A DNA stretch of 5,009 nt from an uncultured Clostridia bacterium (GCA_934631055.1 CAKTXP010000175.1:1-5009); one strand, 5' to 3'; counted from the stretch's first letter, positions 1 to 4,883 are shown. Numbers and translations are program-made. Notes: a model not told the origin generated them from the letters alone.

Positions 1-16
1 GCGGGCTCAGCCCGCT
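1..16 (-). terminator. Hairpin directly after the solute-binding protein stop codon (probable intrinsic terminator, cut by window edge)
   Basis: The bases right after the TAA stop (17-19, minus strand) form a GC-rich palindrome, GCGGGCT-C-AGCCCGC (1-15). In RNA this would fold as a six-pair GCGGGC/GCCCGC stem with a three-base loop. The position fits a rho-independent terminator for the minus-strand gene. The T-run that would prove it lies outside the window, so this is an inference from hairpin and location. Confidence 0.5.
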
Positions 17-1507
17 TTACAGTTCCTTATACAGCGCCACCAGCTCGTCGCTGCCCGCGGCTTTCAGGTCGGCGAGCCACGACGCGTAAGTCTCGTCGTT
101 CAGTTCGATTTCGCCGGTCGCAAAGCGCGCGATGCCGGTATCGACCCAATTACCCAGAACGCTCGTCAATTCGTCCGCGCGTGCCTGCGCCTCAAGCCCT
201 AAGGCATGCGCAGGGATGACCTGCTCGCTGACGGCGTGAACGCGTTCGCTCTGCGCGAGAACATGTTCGTCGATGGGGCTGTTGACCTTGGAGATGAAAG
301 CGCTTGGATAAAGCCCCGGCATCGCTGTGCCGGTGTACATCAGGACGTTGGCACGAATGTCGTTGATGGTTCGGCTTTCGGTCACCTTAAACGACCAGAA
401 GCCGTCGGAATCAAATGTATAATCTTCGCCCTCGACGCCTGCGTATGCCAGAAGCGCGCCTTCTTCGCCATACAGCGCGTCCGCCCAGCGGAGCGCTTCC
501 GCCGGATCTTTGCAGGAAGAAGTGACCGCGAAACAGCCTGTCCAGACGTCGCCCAGCAGGTCGCGCCAGCGGGTCGCGCCGGTCGAGTCGGGCATGAGCA
601 GCGCCTGATAATCCGCAACGGCGGTAGAAGGAACATTCGTGTACGGCGTCATGGTCACGAGCATGCCGCTGGTCACGACAGCTTTTTCCTCATCTGTGGA
701 GGAAGTGGTCAGCGCCGCTGTGCTGTGCATCGAAGTGAATGCGGAACTTGGAAGGATTCCGGTCTGCACCCAGTCGCGCAGAGTTTCGATGAATTGACGA
801 TAGGCGGGAAGCTCAGGGGCAAAGACCAGTTCGCCGGATTCGTTTCGCGCAAGGTTGCTGTCGTCGGCAACGATGCCGAAATACGGGAGCAGCCAGCGCA
901 TCTCGTACACGCCGATCAGATCGGCGGCGACTTCATCCTGCTTGTAATTGCCGTTCGGGTCGCGCTCTTTGAAGGCGAGCAGAACATCCGTCAATTCATC
1001 GACTGACGTAGGCATGGATAGTCCCAGTGTGTCGAGCCACTTTGTGTTGAGCCAGACGCAGACCTGACGCTCGGTCGTGTTGAGCAGCGGGAGGGAAGCG
1101 ATGCGCCCGTCCTCAAGAGCAATCGCCTGCTTCCAGTCTGGATGCGCCGCCAGCAGCGCGGAGAGGTTGGGCATGTTCTCTTCGATCAGCGGGGCAAGGT
1201 CGATCAGCGCGCCGCTGTCAAGAAGGGACTGCTCCTGCGCGCGGGTCAGGCTGGCTTTGAAAAGCACGTCCGTAGAGATGCTGCCCTGCGCCATTTCGGA
1301 AAGCAGCGCGGCGTATTCCTTTTCATCCGTGACGCCGTGCGCGTCCATGTGAACGCCGGTCAGGGCTTCCATGCGCGAAAAGAAAAGGCTGTCTTCCCAG
1401 CTGCGCTCGACGCTTTCGGTTTCCAGACCGGTGAGCGTCGCCGCGCCCGCCGCGCACGCGGGCAGACAGAAAGAAGCCGCAAGGGCAAAAGCTGCAAGTT
1501 TTTTCAT
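17..1507 (-). CDS. Extracellular solute-binding (lipo)protein of an ABC sugar/oligosaccharide importer
   Basis: This encodes a 496-residue secreted binding protein that should capture a solute, probably a carbohydrate, outside the membrane for an ABC importer. The N-terminus has a basic MKK start, a hydrophobic stretch and a possible lipobox LPAC (Cys18). Pro at -2 is unusual, and cleavage at an AXA-type site just after is the alternative. Family signs are VWLNTKWLDTLGL (about 151-163), then PTSVDEL and the acidic loop DPNGNYKQDE (183-192) typical of LipO/YtcQ-like proteins. Farther on come DPAEALRWADALYGEEG (about 334-350) and GVEG with a following DSDG. The start is the ATG at 1507 because GGAGGT lies 8 bases upstream. 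The frame stays open to 1621, but the promoter lies inside that extension. No permease or ATPase gene is visible and a hairpin follows the stop, so it may be an orphan. The substrate cannot be told. Confidence 0.9.
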   Translation of the reverse strand: MKKLAAFALAASFCLPACAAGAATLTGLETESVERSWEDSLFFSRMEALTGVHMDAHGVTDEKEYAALLSEMAQGSISTDVLFKASLTRAQEQSLLDSGALIDLAPLIEENMPNLSALLAAHPDWKQAIALEDGRIASLPLLNTTERQVCVWLNTKWLDTLGLSMPTSVDELTDVLLAFKERDPNGNYKQDEVAADLIGVYEMRWLLPYFGIVADDSNLARNESGELVFAPELPAYRQFIETLRDWVQTGILPSSAFTSMHSTAALTTSSTDEEKAVVTSGMLVTMTPYTNVPSTAVADYQALLMPDSTGATRWRDLLGDVWTGCFAVTSSCKDPAEALRWADALYGEEGALLAYAGVEGEDYTFDSDGFWSFKVTESRTINDIRANVLMYTGTAMPGLYPSAFISKVNSPIDEHVLAQSERVHAVSEQVIPAHALGLEAQARADELTSVLGNWVDTGIARFATGEIELNDETYASWLADLKAAGSDELVALYKEL

Positions 1508-1515
1508 CGTCGTTG

Positions 1516-1521
1516 ACCTCC
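1516..1521 (-). promoter_or_regulatory. Ribosome binding site deciding the start of the solute-binding protein
   Basis: On the minus strand GGAGGT lies 8 bases before the ATG at 1507, ideal for initiation there. It favours this start over in-frame ATGs at 1618-1621, which lack a comparable site and lie upstream of the promoter. Confidence 0.85.
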
Positions 1522-1543
1522 GTGGGAGAATCGTTTTAAAGCT

Positions 1544-1552
1544 ATTATAGCA
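1544..1552 (-). promoter_or_regulatory. Extended -10 sigma-A promoter of the solute-binding protein gene
   Basis: On the minus strand the sequence is TGCTATAAT, a perfect TATAAT (1549 to 1544) preceded by the TGn extension. The ATG lies 36 bases downstream, giving a short leader of about 30 bases containing the ribosome binding site. No good TTGACA-like -35 is present at 16-18 bases, which is common for extended -10 promoters. The site is seen directly; its activity is inferred. Confidence 0.7.
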
Positions 1553-1636
1553 TACTTCGCCGCCGTAAGGAAGGGTGAGCGGCGGGTAGTCAGGAAAGAC
1601 TATTTCCCGCGGAGACATCATAGGATGAGCCGAAGC

Positions 1637-1644
1637 GGGGAGGA
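1637..1644 (+). promoter_or_regulatory. Ribosome binding site of the SDR-like gene
   Basis: GGGGAGGA ends one base before the ATG at 1645 but is well spaced (GGAGG, then 7 bases) for the ATG at 1651. It therefore favours the second ATG as the true start. Confidence 0.7.
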
Positions 1645-1650
1645 ATGGCG

Positions 1651-2166
1651 ATGATGGAAAAGCTGAGCGCGGGCTGGCGGGGCAGGCGAGCGCTGCTTAT
1701 CGGCGGGGAAAACGGGCTTTGCGGCGCGATGAAAGAGATGATGACGGAGATCGGCGCACGGACGACCTGCGTCAGAATGGACGCGGACGCGCAGACGCTC
1801 TGCCGCGCGCTGGGAAAGGGACGGACGGGCGCGGTACTCCTGCTGGAAGAACCGAAAAAAGGCAGTCTGCCCGAACGGACAGCCGCTTTGCTGACGATGA
1901 TGATGGAGACGCGGGAAGCGGGCGTGCCGCTCTTCATGCTCATCTCGGATATCCAGAGCTCGCCGGTGCAGACGGCGGCGCTGGGCGTTTCGCGCGGGCT
2001 GCTTGGCGACCCTGTGCGCACGCTCATCCTGCGCCACAGGACGGACTGCCGCATGCAGGATATCGTATACGGCGCGCTGCTGCTGGGCGCACGGGCGTTT
2101 GAAAAGCCAGAATTGAACGGTGCTTTCAACCTGTATGATGTGCAGGCTCAACGCGGATATGCGTAG
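1651..2166 (+). CDS. Small Rossmann-fold protein resembling a shortened extended SDR / NAD-dependent epimerase
   Basis: I do not recognise a named family for this 171-residue protein. After a basic N-terminus comes a beta strand and glycine motif, ALLIGGENGLCG, giving GxxGxxG at about residues 19-25, as in extended short-chain dehydrogenases and sugar epimerases. A second strand, GVPLFMLISDIQSS (about 91-104), sits where epimerases have their serine strand. The C-terminal part, MQDIVYGALLLGARAFEKPELNGAFNL (given here as its key pieces MQDIVYGALLL and PELNGAFNL, about 135-161), resembles the region after the substrate site of epimerases. The catalytic YxxSK appears as LGVSR (about 111-115), so Tyr and Lys are replaced. 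Length is little more than half of the usual ~300, so substrate-binding parts appear missing. The start at 1651 has GGAGG 7 bases upstream; the ATG at 1645 is only 1 base from it. The gene is divergent from the solute-binding protein. Coding status is fairly secure; function is unknown. Confidence 0.75.
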   Translation: MMEKLSAGWRGRRALLIGGENGLCGAMKEMMTEIGARTTCVRMDADAQTLCRALGKGRTGAVLLLEEPKKGSLPERTAALLTMMMETREAGVPLFMLISDIQSSPVQTAALGVSRGLLGDPVRTLILRHRTDCRMQDIVYGALLLGARAFEKPELNGAFNLYDVQAQRGYA

Positions 2167-2168
2167 GC

Positions 2169-2243
2169 TTACGGCGCGAGGAGCCGCGTGCAGAGGAATT
2201 TGTCCGTATCCTTAAAGACGTTGAAGATGACCTTTTTTGCTGA
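2169..2243 (+). other. Coding-like tail in a different frame (possible frameshifted end or gene remnant)
   Basis: Just after the stop of the SDR-like gene, another plus frame reads LRREEPRAEEFVRI then LKDVEDDLFC before TGA at 2241. It looks like an amphipathic, acidic C-terminal helix. No start codon with a ribosome binding site precedes it. It could be the displaced end of the upstream gene after a frameshift, the remnant of a lost gene, or chance. The opposite strand also reads open here, which weakens the case. Confidence 0.2.
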
Positions 2244-2255
2244 CAAAAAGAGGAT

Positions 2256-2445
2256 GATTGGGGCTCTGCCCCAAGCCCTGACAGGGAACGTCGTTCCCTG
2301 CACCCTTTCTTCGCTTCGCGCTAATTGCTTTGGGAATACGACGCGCATGCGCGTCGTCCGATAAAAACGATTAAACCGCCGCGAAGCGGAGGGGAAGGTC
2401 AAGGAAACTCAGTTCCCTTGCGGGGTTTGGGGCAAAGCCCCAATC
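2256..2445. repeat. 190-bp nested inverted-repeat element
   Basis: The outer arms (2256-2320 and 2380-2445) are complementary over about 65 bases at very roughly three-quarters identity. The ends GATTGGGGC/GCCCCAATC (2256-2264, 2437-2445) and the inner CGCTTCGCG/CGCGAAGCG (2312-2320, 2380-2388) match perfectly. Each arm also holds two smaller hairpins. On the left these are TTGGGGC-TCT-GCCCCAA (2258-2274) and CAGGGAAC-GTC-GTTCCCTG (2282-2300). On the right they are CAAGGAAAC-TCA-GTTCCCTTG (2400-2420, one mismatch) and TTGGGGC-AAA-GCCCCAA (2427-2443). A perfect palindrome lies at the middle. No open frame is convincing. It resembles a small non-coding mobile or interspersed palindromic element (MITE- or REP-like); copy number cannot be seen here. 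It separates the SDR-like gene from the sporulation genes. Confidence 0.85.
2338..2357. repeat. Perfect 20-bp palindrome at the centre of the inverted-repeat element
   Basis: ACGACGCGCA is followed directly by its reverse complement TGCGCGTCGT. Its midpoint (2347.5) lies within about 3 bases of the midpoint of the whole 190-bp element (2350.5). It could be the tip of a cruciform or RNA hairpin, or a binding site for a dimeric protein; the sequence alone does not decide. Confidence 0.85.
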
Positions 2446-2592
2446 GTTTCCCCCTATTTATTGCAATGCACCGTGACCGCCGTGTGAAGAACATACATGA
2501 AGGGGATATAGTTACCGGCGTGAAACTGTCAGGATTCGCGGGACTTCAGACAGTTATTGCAGGGTGGAGGCGCATAGCCTGTTGGCGGAGGG
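2446..2592 (+). other. Leader / upstream region of yabP
   Basis: No gene is supported here. A frame from ATG 2467 runs into yabP but lacks a ribosome binding site. A 7-bp inverted repeat, AACTGTC (2524-2530) and GACAGTT (2549-2555), has an 18-base loop and no T-run. TATAGT (2507-2512) and CATACA (2492-2497) resemble -10 elements for sigma-A and sigma-E respectively, but neither has a clear -35. A promoter for the sporulation genes is expected in this stretch, though I cannot place it. Confidence 0.35.
2587..2591 (+). promoter_or_regulatory. Ribosome binding site deciding the yabP start
   Basis: GGAGG is one base from the ATG at 2593 but 7 bases from the in-frame ATG at 2599. The latter is the usual spacing, so 2599 is preferred. 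Confidence 0.65.
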
Positions 2593-2598
2593 ATGAAG

Positions 2599-2886
2599 AT
2601 GGAAAAAGCCAATCAGCCGCTGGTAAGACGGCATACGCTGCTGCTTGAAAACAGAACACACGCAAAACTGACCGGCGTGACGGCGGTCAGCTGCTTTAAC
2701 GACCGCGAAATCGTGCTTGAGACGGACGAGGGCGAGGTGGCTTTGCTGGGCGAACAGCTGCATATCGAACAGCTTGATCTGGATGACGGAGAGCTGGATG
2801 TGACGGGCGATGTCGTCGGCGTCGAGTACAGCGAAAAGGAAAAGAAGAGAGAAAAACGCCGCTGGTTTGGGCGCAAAAAAGCATGA
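2599..2886 (+). CDS. yabP: Sporulation protein YabP
   Basis: The product, 95 residues, matches the YabP family (related to YqfC), small proteins needed for normal spore development. In Bacillus subtilis yabP belongs to the sigma-E (mother cell) programme and is linked to spore cortex formation. Visible family features are HTLLLENR (12-19), LTGV (24-27), ETDEGEVALLGEQLHI (41-56) and GELDVTG (64-70), a run of short beta strands ending in an EY motif. The tail (about 79-95) is strongly basic (EKKREKRRWFGRKK), perhaps contacting membrane or acidic partners. No signal peptide or membrane segment is seen. It overlaps yabQ by 4 bases (ATGA at 2883-2886), implying co-transcription and translational coupling. 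The usual upstream neighbour in many spore formers, the S4-domain gene hslR/yabO, is absent. Confidence 0.9.
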   Translation: MEKANQPLVRRHTLLLENRTHAKLTGVTAVSCFNDREIVLETDEGEVALLGEQLHIEQLDLDDGELDVTGDVVGVEYSEKEKKREKRRWFGRKKA

Positions 2887-3203
2887 GCGCAGGCGAACAG
2901 GCAAGGGCGGCGCTGTATATGATGGCGCTTGGCGCGGCGCTCGGCGCGGGCTATGACGTGCTGGCGCTGTTTCGCCGGGCGGTGGAAGCGGGGCGCATCC
3001 TGACGGGAATGCTGGATCTGCTGCTCGGCGCGGCGGCAGCCGCGGGCATGATTGTTGTGGCGCTGTATCTGAGGATGAACCCATATAGATTGTATACGTT
3101 TGCGGGCGTTGCGGCGGGGATGGCGGCGTATTTTATGACCGTGGGAACGATTGTTCGTTATTTTTACAAATTTGGACGCGAATGTGTCAAAAAAGTTAAA
3201 TAA
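2883..3203 (+). CDS. yabQ: Spore cortex biosynthesis protein YabQ
   Basis: The 106-residue product is a small integral membrane protein with three predicted membrane spans (about 10-30, 42-64 and 70-95) and a basic C-terminal end. The GYDVLALFRR stretch (23-32), with its YD and following arginines, fits the YabQ family. B. subtilis YabQ is mother-cell expressed, sits in the outer forespore membrane and is required for cortex formation; that role is carried over by homology and by position after yabP. The B. subtilis protein is about twice as long, and short three-span forms are the likely clostridial version. The ATG overlaps the yabP stop and no good ribosome binding site is visible, so translation is probably coupled to yabP. 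Confidence 0.85.
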   Translation: MSAGEQARAALYMMALGAALGAGYDVLALFRRAVEAGRILTGMLDLLLGAAAAAGMIVVALYLRMNPYRLYTFAGVAAGMAAYFMTVGTIVRYFYKFGRECVKKVK

Positions 3204-3263
3204 CGATGCGGAGATGATCAATTTCATGCAGGAAAATTCGGGCGCAGGGAGAATAATCAAGTG

Positions 3264-3269
3264 TATAAT
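3264..3269 (+). promoter_or_regulatory. Candidate -10 element (TATAAT) upstream of divIC
   Basis: A perfect TATAAT lies 37 bases before the divIC ATG, in the 103-base gap after yabQ. No TTGACA-like -35 is found at 16-18 bases, and the TGn extension is absent. A promoter separate from yabPQ makes sense because cell division must go on in vegetative cells. A perfect Spo0A box follows immediately. Confidence 0.45.
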
Positions 3270-3278
3270 TTTGTCAAA
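3270..3278 (+). promoter_or_regulatory. Candidate Spo0A box
   Basis: TTTGTCAAA matches the known 0A-box consensus TTTGTCRAA at all nine positions. It abuts the TATAAT at 3264-3269, covering roughly -6 to +3 of the expected transcript. Binding there would be expected to repress divIC. A weaker 8/9 match, TGTGTCAAA, lies at 3183-3191 inside the end of yabQ. The match is seen; Spo0A binding is inference. Confidence 0.35.
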
Positions 3279-3306
3279 AGATGAATGGACTCGGAGGCAG
3301 AGCGAC

Positions 3307-3642
3307 ATGGCGGGTAAAAAGAAACGCATCAGACCGTTTCGCATTTTGGCGTGGGCGTTGGGAGCCGGGATGCTGACTATGCTGCTGCGTTTTCCGGCAA
3401 AAGCGGTCAGCAGCGAAAGACAGCAGGAACAATTGAAAGCCGCCGCGCAGGCATACAGCGACGCGCAGAGCCGGAATAACCAGCTCAAGGTCGAGCTTGC
3501 TGAAAGCACGACCGCTGATTTTGTCGAACGGACGGCACGCCGAGACTACGGCTACTGCTGGTACGGCGAGATCATCTACCAGGTCGGGAACCTTGACGAG
3601 ATCCGGCAGGATACGGAATTCGACGTATACGGAGAGGAATAA
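3307..3642 (+). CDS. divIC: Cell division protein DivIC (FtsB-like septum formation initiator)
   Basis: This encodes a 111-residue bitopic membrane protein. In Gram-positive bacteria DivIC works with FtsL and DivIB at the division site, outside the membrane, to help activate septal wall synthesis. Seen in order are a basic N-terminal cytoplasmic end (MAGKKKRIRPFR), one membrane segment (about 11-28), and a coiled-coil stretch rich in Gln, Glu and Lys (about 36-66). A conserved C-terminal part follows, DFVERTARRDYGY (71-83) then YGEIIYQV, matching the family's D-x-x-E-x-x-AR...G...GE-I pattern. The start at 3307 has GGAGG (3293-3297) 9 bases upstream and gives a normal length. An in-frame ATG at 3214 would add 31 residues that do not fit the family. 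It sits between yabQ and the Ppx homologue, the standard spore-former order. Confidence 0.88.
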   Translation: MAGKKKRIRPFRILAWALGAGMLTMLLRFPAKAVSSERQQEQLKAAAQAYSDAQSRNNQLKVELAESTTADFVERTARRDYGYCWYGEIIYQVGNLDEIRQDTEFDVYGEE

Positions 3643-3644
3643 GC

Positions 3645-3651
3645 GGAGGGG
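3645..3651 (+). promoter_or_regulatory. Ribosome binding site of the Ppx/GppA gene
   Basis: GGAGGGG lies 6 bases before the ATG at 3658 and only 2 bases after the divIC stop. This supports that start and co-translation of the two genes from one message. Confidence 0.75.
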
Positions 3652-3657
3652 AACGCC

Positions 3658-4557
3658 ATGCGCCTGGGCTGCATCGGAATCGGATCGAATGCTATTCGCC
3701 TGCTCGTCGCGAGCTGGGAGAAAGGACAGCTTTGCGCCGTGCGCCGTGAGCGTAGGGGAACGCGTCTGTTCGCGGGTCTGGTCGGCGGAGCGCTGACCGA
3801 AGAGAGCATGAAGTCTTCTGTGAATGCCGTGGGGGAATTGGCGCGCTGTGCGCGCGCCGACGGCGCACAGGAGATTTTTGTTTTTGCGACCAGCGCCGTG
3901 CGCGATGCAGCCAACGGAAACGAATTTACCGCGAGGTGCGAAGCTGCGTGCGGCGTGAAGGTGGAAATCGTTTCCGGCGAAGAGGAAGCCGTGCTTTCCT
4001 ACATAGGCGCGAGCGACGGCGGAAAATGCGGCATGATCGACATTGGCGGCGGCTCGACGGAGTTCACGCTGGGCGACGGCGCGGCGATCGTTGGCGCGGT
4101 CAGCCTGCAAATGGGCGCGGTGCGGATGAACGCGCAGAATCCGATCTTCAGCAAAGAGGAATATGACACGACGGTTTTGCAATGCCGCCGTCTGATCCGC
4201 CGCGACGCATCGGCGCTGCTGGCGGAGGAAAAGCGGGATTACTGGGTCGGCGTCGGCGGAACGATGACGACGCTGGGCGCGATGGAACGCGCCATACCAT
4301 TGTTTGATCCGGATACATGCGAGGGCATGACCATCAGCCTTGACCGCGTTGCGGCGTGGGGCGAACGGCTGGCGCGTCTGCCCATCGCCGAGCGCGGGCA
4401 GATCGTCGGCTTGATGGCGCACCGCGCGGATATTATCCCCAGCGGCGTGGCGATTCTGGAGGCTTCCATGCGCGAATTCGGCATGAAGGCGCTGAAACTC
4501 TCTGCTCACGGAAACATGGATGGATATTTAAAGAAAAAATTTCAAGAAAGGTCTTGA
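3658..4557 (+). CDS. Ppx/GppA-family phosphatase (exopolyphosphatase / pppGpp phosphohydrolase type), diverged active site
   Basis: The 299-residue product has the two-lobed ASKHA fold of Ppx/GppA enzymes, which shorten polyphosphate or convert pppGpp to ppGpp in the cytoplasm. It is a single catalytic unit without the C-terminal HD-type domain of longer members. Family motifs in order are IGIGSNAIRLL (phosphate-1, 6-16), FATSAVRDAANGNEF (76-90), SGEEEA (106-111, with the expected catalytic Glu), MIDIGGGSTEF (126-136, phosphate-2), GAVRM (153-157), VGVGGTMTTLG (197-207), RADIIPSGVAIL (256-267) and SAHGNMDGYL (282-291). The expected phosphate-1 pattern is IDIGSNS-R; here Asp is Gly7 and the second Ser is Ala12. 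The C-terminal GLREG-type turn reads GNMDG. The enzyme may therefore be weak, altered in substrate or only a binder. It follows divIC by 15 bases, so it is probably in the same operon. Confidence 0.88.
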   Translation: MRLGCIGIGSNAIRLLVASWEKGQLCAVRRERRGTRLFAGLVGGALTEESMKSSVNAVGELARCARADGAQEIFVFATSAVRDAANGNEFTARCEAACGVKVEIVSGEEEAVLSYIGASDGGKCGMIDIGGGSTEFTLGDGAAIVGAVSLQMGAVRMNAQNPIFSKEEYDTTVLQCRRLIRRDASALLAEEKRDYWVGVGGTMTTLGAMERAIPLFDPDTCEGMTISLDRVAAWGERLARLPIAERGQIVGLMAHRADIIPSGVAILEASMREFGMKALKLSAHGNMDGYLKKKFQERS

Positions 4558-4582
4558 CAGACGATGCAGAATTGTATATAAT
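4554..4582 (+). promoter_or_regulatory. Perfect-consensus sigma-A promoter of the methionine tRNA operon
   Basis: TTGACA (4554-4559), a 17-base spacer and TATAAT (4577-4582) match the sigma-A consensus at every position and in spacing. The -35 contains the TGA stop of the preceding gene (4555-4557). Start of transcription is expected near 4589. Strong promoters are normal for tRNA genes. Confidence 0.92.
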
Positions 4583-4588
4583 AATTTT

Positions 4589-4604
4589 CGTCGTCAGAAC
4601 GACG
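4589..4604 (+). other. Hairpin in the 5' leader of the tRNA precursor
   Basis: CGTCGT-CAGA-ACGACG forms a 6-bp perfect stem with a four-base loop, between the predicted transcript start and the first tRNA (4616). It begins almost exactly at the predicted first base. It could protect the 5' end or assist precursor folding before RNase P cleavage; the role is inference. Confidence 0.6.
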
Positions 4605-4615
4605 GCGCTTCACAT

Positions 4616-4692
<77 letters not shown>

Positions 4693-4695
4693 TAT

Positions 4696-4772
4696 GGCGG
4701 CATAGCTCAGCTGGCCAGAGCATTCGGTTCATACCCGAAGTGTCATGTGTTCGAATCACATTGCCGCTACCA
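4696..4772 (+). tRNA. Elongator tRNA-Met (anticodon CAU)
   Basis: This 77-base cloverleaf lies 3 bases after the initiator tRNA. The acceptor stem is GGCGGCA with TGCCGCT (G1-U72 wobble), the D stem GCTC/GAGC, the anticodon stem TTCGG/CCGAA with loop TTCATAC, and the T stem ATGTG/CACAT. CCA is encoded (4770-4772). The anticodon CAU is at 4730-4732. Normal pairing at the acceptor end and lack of the initiator signatures point to elongation. The acceptor sequence resembles Firmicute tRNA-Met rather than the lysidine-modified tRNA-Ile2, which remains a minor alternative. Confidence 0.92.
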
Positions 4773-4777
4773 GAGAA

Positions 4778-4812
4778 TCCAGTCAAGTTGCTCACTTGGC
4801 TGGAGTTTTTTT
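4778..4812 (+). terminator. Intrinsic terminator of the tRNA operon
   Basis: TCCAGTCAAGT (4778-4788) pairs with ACTTGGCTGGA (4794-4804) in an 11-bp stem with one G-U pair and loop TGCTC. Seven T follow at 4806-4812. It begins 6 bases after the second tRNA, where the tRNA transcript should end. Confidence 0.92.
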
Positions 4813-4847
4813 ATGCAGTTTTACCATAAGATTGTCTTGTTCATGTC

Positions 4848-4883
4848 AAAGTGCCGAAATTTTGGGATTTCGGCACTTTTTTT
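4848..4883 (+). terminator. Second intrinsic terminator
   Basis: A perfect 13-bp stem, AAAGTGCCGAAAT (4848-4860) with ATTTCGGCACTTT (4867-4879), has a six-base loop TTTGGG. A run of seven T spans 4877-4883. It lies 35 bases after the first terminator, with no gene between. It probably backs up the first in stopping strong tRNA transcription. On the minus strand only three U follow the stem, so activity in that direction is doubtful. Confidence 0.88.

Noticed and set aside
206..1006. Long plus-strand open frames opposite the solute-binding protein gene
   Set aside because: They are antisense shadows of a well-supported gene, with no family match or ribosome binding site.
1527..1557. Sigma-G-like promoter (GAATC, 18 bases, CATACTT) that could drive the SDR-like gene
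   Set aside because: It has mismatches in both elements and overlaps the convincing minus-strand sigma-A promoter, so it is not better than chance.
1508..1621. In-frame N-terminal extension of the solute-binding protein to an ATG at 1621
   Set aside because: The extension contains the TATAAT promoter and ribosome binding site, and it would bury the signal peptide 38 residues inside the protein.
2169..2402. Minus-strand 77-residue open frame across the inverted-repeat element
   Set aside because: Most of it is the repeat itself; composition and lack of a ribosome binding site argue against a gene.
2492..2497. CATACA as a sigma-E -10 element for yabP
   Set aside because: The expected role of yabP makes it attractive, but no sigma-E-like -35 is found at the right distance.
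2467..2648. Open frame from ATG 2467 overlapping the start of yabP
   Set aside because: It has no ribosome binding site, runs into yabP in another frame and shows no recognisable family.
3274..4509. Long minus-strand open frame opposite divIC and ppx
   Set aside because: It is a high-GC antisense shadow of two conserved genes; its His/Arg/Ala-rich product is typical of such artefacts.
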